From a virus: a stretch of DNA of 39,996 nt. The notes beneath the pieces are model-generated. The model was given only the letters and a program-made list of their open reading frames with translations. It was not told the origin of the DNA and did not search any database. Location of the stretch: positions 1 to 39,996 of the IMG/VR virus record IMGVR_UViG_3300048585_000017; one strand, written 5' to 3'. Shown piece after piece: positions 1-10,400 of this stretch; position 1 is the first letter of the stretch, and each line of letters starts with the position of its first letter. The translations under genes and the position numbers were made by a program.

Positions 1-1713
1 CAGTACAAATACCTCCTCCTAGACTCCCCGCTGGCCGAGGAGCTTTTCTGTAAACACTACCTTGACCTCGAACTCGCTCCATACCAAGTCTTCAGCATGA
101 AACTGATTAGGGGCAGGTTCCACAGTGAAGAGGAAATCTATCGCTTCATCCACGACAACGACATGGAGTGGATGTTTGACAACGGGTACATCAAGCACGG
201 CGGAAATGACGGCATCAGCCCTTACTACTGGGAGAAACCTAATGTTCTTATCCTTTGGCCAGCAGGGTTTGGCAAGACAACCATCGTCTCCACTCGGGCG
301 ATTCCTGTCATGGAGATATGCGACAATCCTAACAGCAGAAACCAGTACATCGGAAAGAACGAGACAGAATCGTTCTCCTTCTCAACCAACATAAGGCGGG
401 AACTCCAGAACCCGCGCATCGTCAAGGACTTCGGAGACCCCAAGCCGACCGACAAGGCTGTGCCGTGGGCGAACCAAGCATTCTCTGTCCAGCAGCGGCA
501 ATGGAGGGATGTACGTGAGAACTTTGAGTTCTACGGAACTAACAGTCACGCCGAACTCGGCAAGCGCAGCGACAGAGTATACATTGACGACGTTGAGACT
601 CCCGACACGGCCCGCACTCCGGATATGCGAGACAAACTACTGGAATGGATGCGGATTGGGCCGCTTACATCTGCGCGTCCTATTTGGCCAAGAGACGGAC
701 TCGGAAATGTAAGGATTCCAAAGACCATCGACTGGAGCAGGACTGCCCGCTACTGGAGCGCAGCTTTCGTTGGAACCATCTTCCATCCAGAGGGTCTCTA
801 TGCCATGCTGATGAGGGACCCGACATTCACCTGTGTAAAGTTCGACTGCTATAAGGACAAGAAGTGCACTGTCGGACTTTCCTTCAACGAAAAGACCAAC
901 GCCGACACGATGCTCAGTGCAAAAGACCTCCAACGAGAACTGCGCTCCATCGGGATATTGTCGTTCAACAAGCGTTACCGCAACATCGCGTACAATGAGG
1001 AGGAAATGGCGTTCCGAGAGGCATGGGTGCGCGGGACCGAGGAGGAAGTGAATGGACAACGCATCCATCACGTCGGGTGTCTTGATAAGGACCGTTCTTT
1101 TGGCGACCCAGACCAACGCTGGGACCTTTACTGCGGATTCGACCCTGCTTCAGGCTCTCGCTCTCGCTGGTCAGCTCATGCCGCATATGTCATTCTTGGT
1201 GTTGACAAAGAAGACCCAAGGGGACGAATACACTTGGTCGATTACCTTAAACTCCAAGAAAACTTCGACCGTATGCTAGACCACCTTCTTGAGGGCAACC
1301 CTAAATACGCGATAGAGGGTTTCTACGCCAAATACCGCTATGGGTGTGCAGTGGTGGAGGACAACGCCTTTGGGAAGTGGATTATCGACAATGACAGGAT
1401 GAAGCCCTACATTGACAAGGGCCTTATCCGCTCCCACCACACGGGTGCGAATAAGACAGACCCAGAGGCCGGTGTTTTCTCAATGGGCAGCATGATTCAG
1501 GACGGACGCTTCCGCATCCCATACAAGGAGTCCTCTGACATGGACAAGGCGGAATCCTTCATCGGTGAACTCCTCATGTACCCGAAGGGCACCTGTGACC
1601 TCGTTATGAGCATGTGGCTGGCCACACGATATATGCGCATCGGCAAGCCGGAGTACAAAACTGTGGTTGGACCGGGGAGTCGGGTCAAGCACTATCACAA
1701 TCCTTCCAGATGA
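1..1713 (+). CDS. terL: Terminase large subunit (5' end outside window)
   Basis: This is the ATPase and nuclease motor that packages phage DNA into the prohead. The frame is open from the first base of the window, so the N-terminus is missing; an internal ATG at 97 is unlikely to be the true start because the frame upstream of it encodes family-like sequence. A P-loop WPAGFGKTT (bases 256-282) has the deviant Walker A form typical of large terminases. VYIDDVE (near 577-597) serves as Walker B plus catalytic Glu. The C-terminal half has RNase H-fold nuclease signatures: YCGFDPASG (near 1130), an acidic strand CAVVEDNAFG (near 1350), and a late Asp in GTCDLVMSMW (near 1590-1620). The portal gene follows after 45 bases that carry a promoter-like site. 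The small terminase subunit is not in the window. The assignment is firm. Confidence 0.93.
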   Translation, partial: QYKYLLLDSPLAEELFCKHYLDLELAPYQVFSMKLIRGRFHSEEEIYRFIHDNDMEWMFDNGYIKHGGNDGISPYYWEKPNVLILWPAGFGKTTIVSTRAIPVMEICDNPNSRNQYIGKNETESFSFSTNIRRELQNPRIVKDFGDPKPTDKAVPWANQAFSVQQRQWRDVRENFEFYGTNSHAELGKRSDRVYIDDVETPDTARTPDMRDKLLEWMRIGPLTSARPIWPRDGLGNVRIPKTIDWSRTARYWSAAFVGTIFHPEGLYAMLMRDPTFTCVKFDCYKDKKCTVGLSFNEKTNADTMLSAKDLQRELRSIGILSFNKRYRNIAYNEEEMAFREAWVRGTEEEVNGQRIHHVGCLDKDRSFGDPDQRWDLYCGFDPASGSRSRWSAHAAYVILGVDKEDPRGRIHLVDYLKLQENFDRMLDHLLEGNPKYAIEGFYAKYRYGCAVVEDNAFGKWIIDNDRMKPYIDKGLIRSHHTGANKTDPEAGVFSMGSMIQDGRFRIPYKESSDMDKAESFIGELLMYPKGTCDLVMSMWLATRYMRIGKPEYKTVVGPGSRVKHYHNPSR

Positions 1714-1715
1714 TG

Positions 1716-1724
1716 TGGTATACT
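1716..1724 (+). promoter_or_regulatory. Extended -10 promoter before portal gene
   Basis: TGG followed by TATACT lies in the short gap between terminase and portal, and the same TGGTATACT core recurs before the capsid gene. No convincing -35 hexamer is visible 17 bases upstream, which fits an extended -10 class promoter. Inference from sequence only. Confidence 0.5.
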
Positions 1725-1758
1725 GTGAAGTGGACACTTATGAAAGTAGGGGGGTGTT

Positions 1759-4038
1759 ATGGCTGACAGCGGCGTTGATGCCATCGTAAAGCTGTTCAAG
1801 GAGCGCGAAGAAGCTGAAGGTGCTCGCAATAGCTCATACGACGAGGTGCTACAGTTCTACAGCGGTAACACGTTCCAAGAGGCGAAGAAGCAGGGGTTCC
1901 TCTCCGGCATCGCCAATGCTCTCACTTCCATCTTCACTCCAGATGTCGGCGACGAAGACGCCGAACTCACCACCCCCATCAACCTTGTCAAACCGGCGAT
2001 TGAGAACAAGGTCGCGTTCCTTGCACTCCCCCCCACCATCAGGGTCATTGAGCCGCCTGACAAGTTCGCCCCGATGGAGGCCCCGCCCGGTGGGCCGGGT
2101 ATGCCGGGGAACGACCCCGCTGCGATGGGACAGATTCCAGAACCCATCCCCGGAGCGGCCCCGATGGAGGGTCCCGATGGGCAAGAGGCGATTCCCGCAG
2201 CCCCGCCCGGACCTCCTCCCGTCCCCATGGAGGGCGGTCAGCCGCTGGCACCCGGACCTACGAACGCCGACTGGGGACTCGACTTCGCAGACCGCCTACA
2301 GAACGTCATCGAATCCCTGCTGGCCTTCTCCAACATGCCGCAGAGATGTAGAGATGTGGCGTGGAGCATGTGCGCCATGGATGGTGCTGTCATCGGCGTG
2401 TGGCCCGACCTACGGCACGGACGCCCACGCATCATCACGCGCACCCCGCAGGACTTCTACCCGATTGCCTACGACCCTGACGGACTTGACCTGAAGGTGG
2501 CTATGTGGAAGGACACCCTCAGCGGGGCAGAGATTGTGGCTAGGTACGGAGACAAGTTCCTCAAGGACTATGACGGCAGGCCAGAGGTGGATGTCATCTA
2601 CCACATCGACGAGAAGAAGTTCTCCACCGTCCTTGACGAGAAGGAGTGGGCGCACCCGCCGATGGACAACATGGCCGGTATCGTCCCGTTCGTCTGTGTC
2701 GGCGCACTTGGACTCCCCGGTATGATTTTCGGCAGCACTGACATCAAGGACGCTATTCCGGTAGCCAAGCAAATCAACAAGCATATGTATCTCGTAGAGG
2801 AAATGGCTGCCGCCATGATTCGTCCCACCATCGCAGTGAAGGACCCGCTGGAGGTACCAGACGACATCGCCATCGGGCGTGGTGGCCTGATGACCATGGG
2901 GCCGAACGGCTCTGTCGAACTGCTTGGTCCGATTCAGCTTCCCAGCGCATTCTGGGGCCTCGCCTCACAGCTTGAGAACTGGTTCAACATCATCGCCGAC
3001 AACCCAGACGCGCTGAGGTCAGTTGACGGTGGAGGGATGACCACCGGCAAGGGATTCAACGCCAAGCTCGGCCCCATCGGTGCTCGTATGCAGCAGCGGC
3101 TTGAAATCCTGATGAGCGCATGGCGTCAAGCCATCAAGTACATGCTGATTATGTGGGCGAACTTCCCCGGCATGAAGTCTGTGACCGCCTCTGGCGTGAA
3201 GATGAAGGAGTCGTTCTACCTCGACGCGACACCGGAAGAGTTCAAGGTAAATGGAGAAATCTGGACAGAGATTGACGTGTTCCTTGAGGCACAAGCCTAC
3301 ATCGACCGTCAGGGTAACGCCGTGGAAATCATGCAGCTCTACCAGAACGAACTTCTTGACTGGGATACGGCTGTCGACAACCTCCATCAGGTGAAGAACC
3401 GGAAGAAGACACGCTCTAACATCGACAAGGACCGTCAGTGGAAGGCAGAGGGTCTGGCAACGGCTCAGGCCGCCGCACAGAGTCCGATGACGGCGAACCC
3501 CTCTATGGCTGCCCAGCCAATGACCGAGTTCGGGCTTGAGACTGGGTTCAAGGGCGAGACCGGCCCGCCGCCGGGTCCTGAAGGCATGATGGGCGAGGGT
3601 GCTCCAATGGAAGGTGGCCCGATGGGTGGCGCGGCTGACGGAGAGGTAGACACCGCAGCGGAAGTCATCAGCCTCATGCAGGAGTTCTTCACGTCGATTG
3701 AAAAGCTCAAGGGCAGCGTCTGGTTCGGTGGAGACCCTGTTACATCGCCGGAGAAGTTCTCTGACGACAGTTGGACCGTCACGGTGTGGGTCACGGACCC
3801 GCTGGACCAAGGCACCATCACTCGGGCCGCAGAAAAGGTCGATGTGCTGTACGGTCGCCTCAGGTTCAAGCGCGGTGAACCCGGTCCTTCACTGAACGCG
3901 ATACAGGTCGCTGGTACTGGTGAGGACGAGACTGACGACGAGATGCTACTGGGAGGGGAGGTCCCGATGGGAGAAGCACCGCTGGAGGGGGCACCCCAAG
4001 AAGAGGATGAGATAGCGATGATGTTGGGCGGGCAGTGA
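1759..4038 (+). CDS. Portal protein
   Basis: Probable dodecameric portal at the capsid vertex, through which DNA enters and leaves. The call rests on position directly after the terminase, on its 759-residue length (podophage-like portals are often 600-800) and on portal-like sequence: an N-terminal alpha-helical part (FKEREEAEGARNSSYDEVLQ), a wing and stem region with DFYPIAYDPDG (near residue 235), and a C-terminal helical barrel-like segment (AYIDRQGNAVEIMQLYQNEL near 515). Two low-complexity Pro/Gly/Met-rich segments, at about residues 105-172 and 575-630, look like flexible insertions, and the C-terminus is acidic and Met/Gly-rich. The start is supported by an AGGGGGG ribosome site 6-7 bases before the ATG. 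Family name below portal level is not claimed. Confidence 0.85.
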   Translation: MADSGVDAIVKLFKEREEAEGARNSSYDEVLQFYSGNTFQEAKKQGFLSGIANALTSIFTPDVGDEDAELTTPINLVKPAIENKVAFLALPPTIRVIEPPDKFAPMEAPPGGPGMPGNDPAAMGQIPEPIPGAAPMEGPDGQEAIPAAPPGPPPVPMEGGQPLAPGPTNADWGLDFADRLQNVIESLLAFSNMPQRCRDVAWSMCAMDGAVIGVWPDLRHGRPRIITRTPQDFYPIAYDPDGLDLKVAMWKDTLSGAEIVARYGDKFLKDYDGRPEVDVIYHIDEKKFSTVLDEKEWAHPPMDNMAGIVPFVCVGALGLPGMIFGSTDIKDAIPVAKQINKHMYLVEEMAAAMIRPTIAVKDPLEVPDDIAIGRGGLMTMGPNGSVELLGPIQLPSAFWGLASQLENWFNIIADNPDALRSVDGGGMTTGKGFNAKLGPIGARMQQRLEILMSAWRQAIKYMLIMWANFPGMKSVTASGVKMKESFYLDATPEEFKVNGEIWTEIDVFLEAQAYIDRQGNAVEIMQLYQNELLDWDTAVDNLHQVKNRKKTRSNIDKDRQWKAEGLATAQAAAQSPMTANPSMAAQPMTEFGLETGFKGETGPPPGPEGMMGEGAPMEGGPMGGAADGEVDTAAEVISLMQEFFTSIEKLKGSVWFGGDPVTSPEKFSDDSWTVTVWVTDPLDQGTITRAAEKVDVLYGRLRFKRGEPGPSLNAIQVAGTGEDETDDEMLLGGEVPMGEAPLEGAPQEEDEIAMMLGGQ

Positions 4039-4039
4039 C

Positions 4040-4426
4040 GTGGCTGGGCGCGGAACCATCTCGGTGAACCAGTCGCCGCAGCATGGAGACAAGACGGCTC
4101 TTGACAGCGCAAGCAAGGCCATTACCTACACGCCAGACACCATGGTCCCCACCCCGGCCAAGGGGGCTGGAAGGCCGAGAACGTCAGGACCACAACAGGC
4201 GCAGCAACCATCGGCACAGCCTCAGGCACAGCCAGAAGGTGTCCCCACGCAGCATCAGGACGCCATCAGGCGTCTTCGGGACGCCTACAGGGTCAACCAG
4301 TATTGGCAGAACGTCTACGCAACCTACCCAGACGAGTGGACGAGATGGTACGCACAGGACGCGCAGAGGAATCTCGAACAGGTGAAGATGATGGTCCGTA
4401 ACTCTACCCCATTCTTCTCTGAATAA
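4040..4426 (+). CDS. Small Gln/Pro-linker virion-region protein, unknown
   Basis: A 128-residue protein starting with GTG two bases after the portal stop; its stop overlaps the next start as TAATG, so the three genes are probably translationally coupled. The first half is disordered and rich in Gln, Pro and Ala (residues about 30-70). The second half is a predicted amphipathic helical domain with many aromatics, for example YRVNQYWQNVYATYPDEW. I do not recognise the family. Its place between the portal and the giant protein suggests a virion or assembly role, such as a portal-associated or chaperone-like factor, but this is inference. No strong ribosome site precedes the GTG. Confidence 0.65.
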   Translation: MAGRGTISVNQSPQHGDKTALDSASKAITYTPDTMVPTPAKGAGRPRTSGPQQAQQPSAQPQAQPEGVPTQHQDAIRRLRDAYRVNQYWQNVYATYPDEWTRWYAQDAQRNLEQVKMMVRNSTPFFSE

Positions 4427-7400
4427 TGGCCCTCATTGGTCCGGGCGGCAAGCCCTATCGTAAGAAGAAAAAGAAGCCACAGAAGCCGCAGAGGCCACAG
4501 GCGGCTAGGGTCAACCGCGAACGCGCATCAGGCTATGCTCCACCGAAACCTGCTGCGAGGCCCCCGCGAGAGCCGAATGTAAACCCACAGCGGTATAAAG
4601 ACCTCGACCCAGACCTAACCCCGACCATCACCACGAATGTACGGACTCTCACCGACGCATTCGAGGCGAAGTTCAACAGACGGCCCACCTCAACGCAGGC
4701 ATTCCAGATGCTCTCAACCATCGGGAACGAGGAACTCGGGCCGGGGGATTGGGGAGCGTTCCTAGCCCCAGCCATCGCCAGCAACTCCGCAAGTGCCGAA
4801 CTGATGAAGTATGCCCACCAATACTACCGGGAAACCGGGTATTTCCCCAACGCTGCACATATGAAGATTATTATGCAGTCAGGCGGGAAGGTGAACTTCG
4901 GAGATATGGCAACTCCGCGCAACGACCACGTACTCGCCGACGTTCTGTTCAACGGAGCATTGAAGGATGCCCGAACGAAGGAGCGTGAACGCGCCAAGAA
5001 AAGCAACTACCGCTTTTCCAACAAGGACATCATGAAGATGCCGGGTGGGCCGAAGACGCTGGCCGGGGCTATGAAGGCCCGCCAACTCGCCAACCGCCCG
5101 ATGTTCACACTTGGTAAGACATGGGACGCTGAAGACCCCGACGAGCGCATCAACCAGAAGGACCTTGACCGTATCAACGAGGTGAGAACGTGGTACGGTA
5201 TGACGACTTTCAAGAAGAAAATCGAGAAGAACATCATCGACCGTGAGACCATTGAGAATGCAGGAAGTTGGATGGTGAACCCGGACGGCAGCCACAACAA
5301 GGAAGCTGCCAAGGTCGTCTCCACGCTTGCCGGGAAAGATGCGCTCATCGGCCTCGATACATTCGTCGGCCTGAAGGACAAGGCATTCCACAACAAGGAC
5401 CTTGGCAAACCGGCGCAGCGTCATGTCGATGCATTTGGGAAGAGGCTCATGGAAATCTTCCCAGACATGCAGGGTCCGGGGAAGGACGGCCATTTCCTCT
5501 GGAACGACAACTACGATAGATTCGCAGCCATGTTCCTCTTCAACGCCAACCTTCCCGACGCACTGCTGAGAAATGACTTCCCAGAGGACAGTGCTGAGTG
5601 GAAGCGCATCGAGAAGAGAAAGAAACTGGCACAGGCGGGACTCTCCATCGCAACATCGGGTGTCATCAAACCGACTGACGACATCCGTGAATGGATAGAG
5701 AACGCACGTTTCCTTGGCCCAGTCGACAGCCCTGCACACTTCAGCGACATCCTCGACGAGTACCTGTTCGAGAACTGCTATCTTGGCACCATAGCTGGAA
5801 TGGACACCCCGCTGGCCACCGCAATGGCAGAGTACGTCACGAAGTACGGTGGAGGAAGGGTAGAATCTCTGCCCCTGAAATACCGCCAGCAGTATCAGGA
5901 CATCGAGGCCGCCGCCTACGCATCCCGTAAGGACGCGAGGGTGAAGTACGGAGACAGCCCCCTTAGCGTAAACTTCGGGATGATGTTCGACGAGGAAGTG
6001 GCGAGGCTGGAGAAGTTCAACGAGATTGAGTATCAGAGGGCGATGAGCGACCAGCCTCTGAGGGAGAAGCACAAGGGTTCCTTCGCGGAGATGAACACCC
6101 AGCAGGTGGACGATTGGGTGCAGAAGGCGTTGGACGACGAGCGGCCACCCGTCGTCGTTGGTCGCGGTGGTGGACCAGTCATCGACCCAAGAGACCCGCT
6201 TTCAGACAGTCAGATGTTCTACCATACCCGCATTCGTCCACTTGTGTATAACATGGTGGAGAAGCCACTGAACGCCCCCTATCGCTGGATACAGCGAATC
6301 TATCTAACTGCTGAACTTATGAAGGCGTACAGCAACGGGAAATACACGACGCTTGCCGAGGTTGGATTTGTCGGCGGTCCACAGGCCAAGGTGATGCGCA
6401 AGGTTCACGAGGGGGTTCAGGAGAACTATGGTGACTACACCCCAACCGTGGGAGCACTCAGAGGGACCAAGCCTGTTGCCGGTCTTGGTGTCGCATATTA
6501 CCTCGACCCGAGAAACCTCACAATTCCGCTGGACCCATCAGCATATACGTCCGAAGCCATCAGCAAGGCGTGGAATGATGCGAACAAGGCCGTCTCAGAG
6601 CATGGTTCAGACGCCTATATGCGGTATGAGTTCCGCCAACTCGGACTCGACCCAGACCAACATGGCGGGATGCTGTTCTTCGCATCCTTGGCACACTCTC
6701 TCGCCTTCGAGACAGTCGGAGATTTCGGTATTGGTGCGGCGGCCAGAGGTGGCACGAAACTCGCCGCACGTCTTGCCCGTGCAACCATCAAGCCAAGACT
6801 CCTCCAGCGCGTAGAGATTGCTCAAAAGACACTTGCGGAGACAAAGCGCGTCTCGTTGGATTCGGAGCTAGCCACTTGGCAGGGAAGGCTGGACACAGCT
6901 ACTGAGGCTCTGCGCAGGAATCCCGACTGGCTGGAAATCGAGCACGAGCGCGAACTAGCGGCTGCCAACGTCGACTACCTCTTGAAGTCAATCGAAGACA
7001 CTAAGAGGGTCGATGGTGATAAACTCATCCCAGTGGACATCGAAGACACCATCTATGGGCCAGACGAACTGGCAGCCATCAGGGTGAAGGACTATTACGC
7101 CGATGCCCACCTTCTCGAACGCCCTCTGTGGTATGATACCTTCGCAGAAAACCTCTCGAATGTGACCATCGACTCAGCGAGAGTGCAGTTCCTGTTCGGT
7201 ATCAAGGAACGCCACGTACCGGGTGGTGTGGTCGACGGCGTGAGCAACAAGGATGAGTACAACAGGCTGCTCCGCGTCATCGGCGAAAGCAGGGACGCAG
7301 ACGAGATTCAACTGGCGATGAACAAGCTGCGCTCAAGTTTCCTCCTGAAGGTGGACCCCGGAGCGTTGGCCCTCGGCAAGCTCCATCACTGGAACAGGAT

Positions 7401-10400
7401 TGTCCGTGGAGAGTCGTTCGGTAACATCACCATGGTCATGCCCGAAGGCAACATCATCAAGGGCGGTCTTGAGGAGGTAGAGGAGCACCTGCATGAGGTA
7501 TGGACGCTGGTGAACGGCGGTCAGGGTGGGAAGCACTCTGTCTCCGCAATGGACAGGATGTGGTACTACCTTCAGCGACTCCGTGACGTAGGGACCAAGT
7601 TGGATGAGACTGGTGCGCGTGTCTCAGCGAACCTCCCAGAGGCCACCAAGCGCGATATGCGGCTGGCGATTTGGCATGAGAGCCAACAAGAAATCGTCAA
7701 AGCCCTCATGGGCCGCACGCCCAGTGAGAGATTGGTACGCTCCATCGAGAGGTGGGCCAAGGCGAATGGCATGAAGGTTGACGATGGGATGCTGAACAAG
7801 ATACGCGAGTCCGAGTGGGCCGCGTACCAAGCCTTCCAGCTCATCAAGGGCCACAAGCATGTGCGCATCCCGATAGTCAAGAAGAGGTACAAAGACCTCG
7901 GCGAAGAACGCTGGTTCGATGAAATCCAATCGGGGGACCCCTTCATGCTGGGAAGCCAGAAGGGTGCTGGTCAGACGGGCAGCGACCTAGTTATGCACTT
8001 CAACCTCCAAGACCTCTCACACTTCCAGCGCGGCAAGTCATTCTCACAAATGGCCCTGAACACGAACCCCGGAGGCTGGCTGCCGTCATGGATGGGGGTC
8101 GTGAACGCCTCGAAGACACTTGCAGTGGCCTCTATGTCGTTCCCGCTGTCAGCACTCTTCATCGATGAGATATGGAGATTCGTTCCGGAGATTCTCGGCG
8201 GAAGAATCAGCCTGCGGGCTGCTGCGCGAGGATATGGGAGAAAAGAGCTTGAGGCTGTCGGGGACAGACTGACTGATGCCAGCCGCACGATGGTCATTGC
8301 ACACGCCAGCGGGAACAAGGAGGCCATCAGCACCGCCAAGAAGCAACTTGAGAAGGCGCAGAAGGAGTTCCGCGAAGTCTCTGAATACCACCGGGCAAGG
8401 TCGAAGGGGGCGCGACTCTCTGGCAACAGTGCCGCGATGGAATTGATGCAACAGAACAACTCGGAGTACATCCCCATCCTCCCCGGCACCAAGAACTACC
8501 ATATATTCCTCTCCAACCTAGTCAGGCAATATCAGGACGACCTTCTGTATATGGAGTTCACCGACTTCAGAAGACAACTGCAACTCCAATTGCTGGAGGG
8601 GCGCATCAAGCGTCGCATGTCTGCCGGGATGTCGCATGACGAGGCCGTGGCAGCAGCCACCAAGGAAGCTGACGAGTTCGTTGACAACATCGACCCGCAG
8701 GAATTCAAGGCCCTGTTCCGCCAGCACCTTATTGACCGCATCGTCAACAACTTCGAAGAGGGTACTGAAGCCAGCCTTGAGGCGGCTGGGCTGCGGCATA
8801 GCCTAAAGTCAACGGGTCGTTTGACTGACGACATGCTGGAGGAGGTAGACAAGGTTCTGGCGCGGCAGGAGGAGTATCTGCGGGCGACCAGCGAACTTGA
8901 CAACACGCGCATCGCCATCCGTCAGGAGCGTGAGCAGGCGATAGAAGAGCTACAGGAATGGAATGCCGCCCCACATGTCGTCCCTGCCAGCGAGGGTTTC
9001 CCCGTTCGTCGGGGATATGACGCTGAAGTGGTGCAGGGTGCCTTCGCAGATGCGCTGGCTCACATCCCCAAAAGTCAGAGAAAGGGAGGCCTCGCCAAGG
9101 CACTCCGTGATTTCAAGGACAACCCAAACGAGTCTAGGTGGAACAACCTGCGCACGGAAGTTCTTGCCTCACTACGGTCGCAGCGCGACGCGCTGAACAA
9201 ACAACTCAAAGAACTTGACAAATCTGCTCCAACCCCAGCAGCAGCGAAACAGGTGGATACGTCAGCACTACAGGCTGACCTCGCGAAGGTTGAGCAAACC
9301 ATTGCCAATCTCTCTGCTAAGGATGACAAAGCTGTTGAGGCGGCAGAGGCCCTTGCAAAAGAAAGAGCTGGACTCGCAGCCCGCATCAATGCGATAAGTG
9401 ATGCCGTAAACAGCGGCACCACACCAGCTCCAGATGTTGCTAGGTCCATAGAGCCAGACTTCGAGCCGATTCCAGAACCGTTGGTGCGCCCAGAGCTTAT
9501 GGCTGACGACGACTACTCCGACTTCACCACCGAATACCTGCTGCAAGAGGTTGAGGGACTGAAGTACAACAATAAGACTGGTGAGTGGAACACCAAGGCG
9601 TACCAGCGGGAGCAGGCTGGGTATGATAGCCACGCTGCCTTTATGAACGCTGGCGAAGAGTACGAGGATGACATCGACGTTATCCAAGAAATCATGGAGG
9701 AGAACGCCGAGGATATGCGCTTTGCGTATGTCGGTGAAAACGGCAACCCGGCTGAGGGTAATCTTCCTGATGGATGGGAGGCCCAGTCCACCGATAGGTA
9801 CCATAGGGGCGTCGAGCTTGACACTGGCGAGACTTATGACTTCTACGTTGAGTTCGACCCAGATGACAACCAGTGGCACTTGATTGAGGAGACTTCACTT
9901 GGTGATGTTACTCCTCGCGGTAAGACTGACTTTGATACGCTTGACGATGCTATCCGTTACTTTGAGCGCAAGCTGCTTGATGATGCGCAGGCACCTACAG
10001 CAGCCGCGCCCACCCCCAATATAGAATCCCTCAAGAAGCAAGTAGCTACTGCACAGAAAGAACTTGATGAGTTGGAGAAGAGTGCCGCGCCTGACGCAGG
10101 AACTGCTCCAAGCGCAACGTGGGGTAGAGTTGACGGAGTGCATACGCTGGAAGTCGACGGAAAGAAATTCACCATCGTCAAGGAGCGAAGCAAGTGGCAT
10201 GTCAAGGAAGATGGCAGGCCGATGCACAACCCCCTCCTTGGCGGTAAGGAAGACCTCCGCGAGGGGTGGGATGTCGGGTTTGAGAATCTAAGGTTTGCGA
10301 AGGATGCGGTTGAGGGACGCCGCAAGGAACTCGCGCCTGCCGCAAAGCGCGAAACTCCAACCACACCAGCGGCTGCACCAGACCTAGTTACCAAGGACAG

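Noticed and set aside
3019-3810. Minus-strand frame (263 residues) in the portal gene
   Set aside because: Antisense to the portal, no start signal, biased composition.
4879-6072. Another long antisense frame (397 residues) in the giant gene
   Set aside because: Leu/Val/His-rich antisense composition without domain features; treated as a shadow.
7126-7138. TGTGGTATGAT string in the giant gene as a promoter
   Set aside because: Encodes LWYD in frame, is far from any gene start and the hexamer is off consensus.
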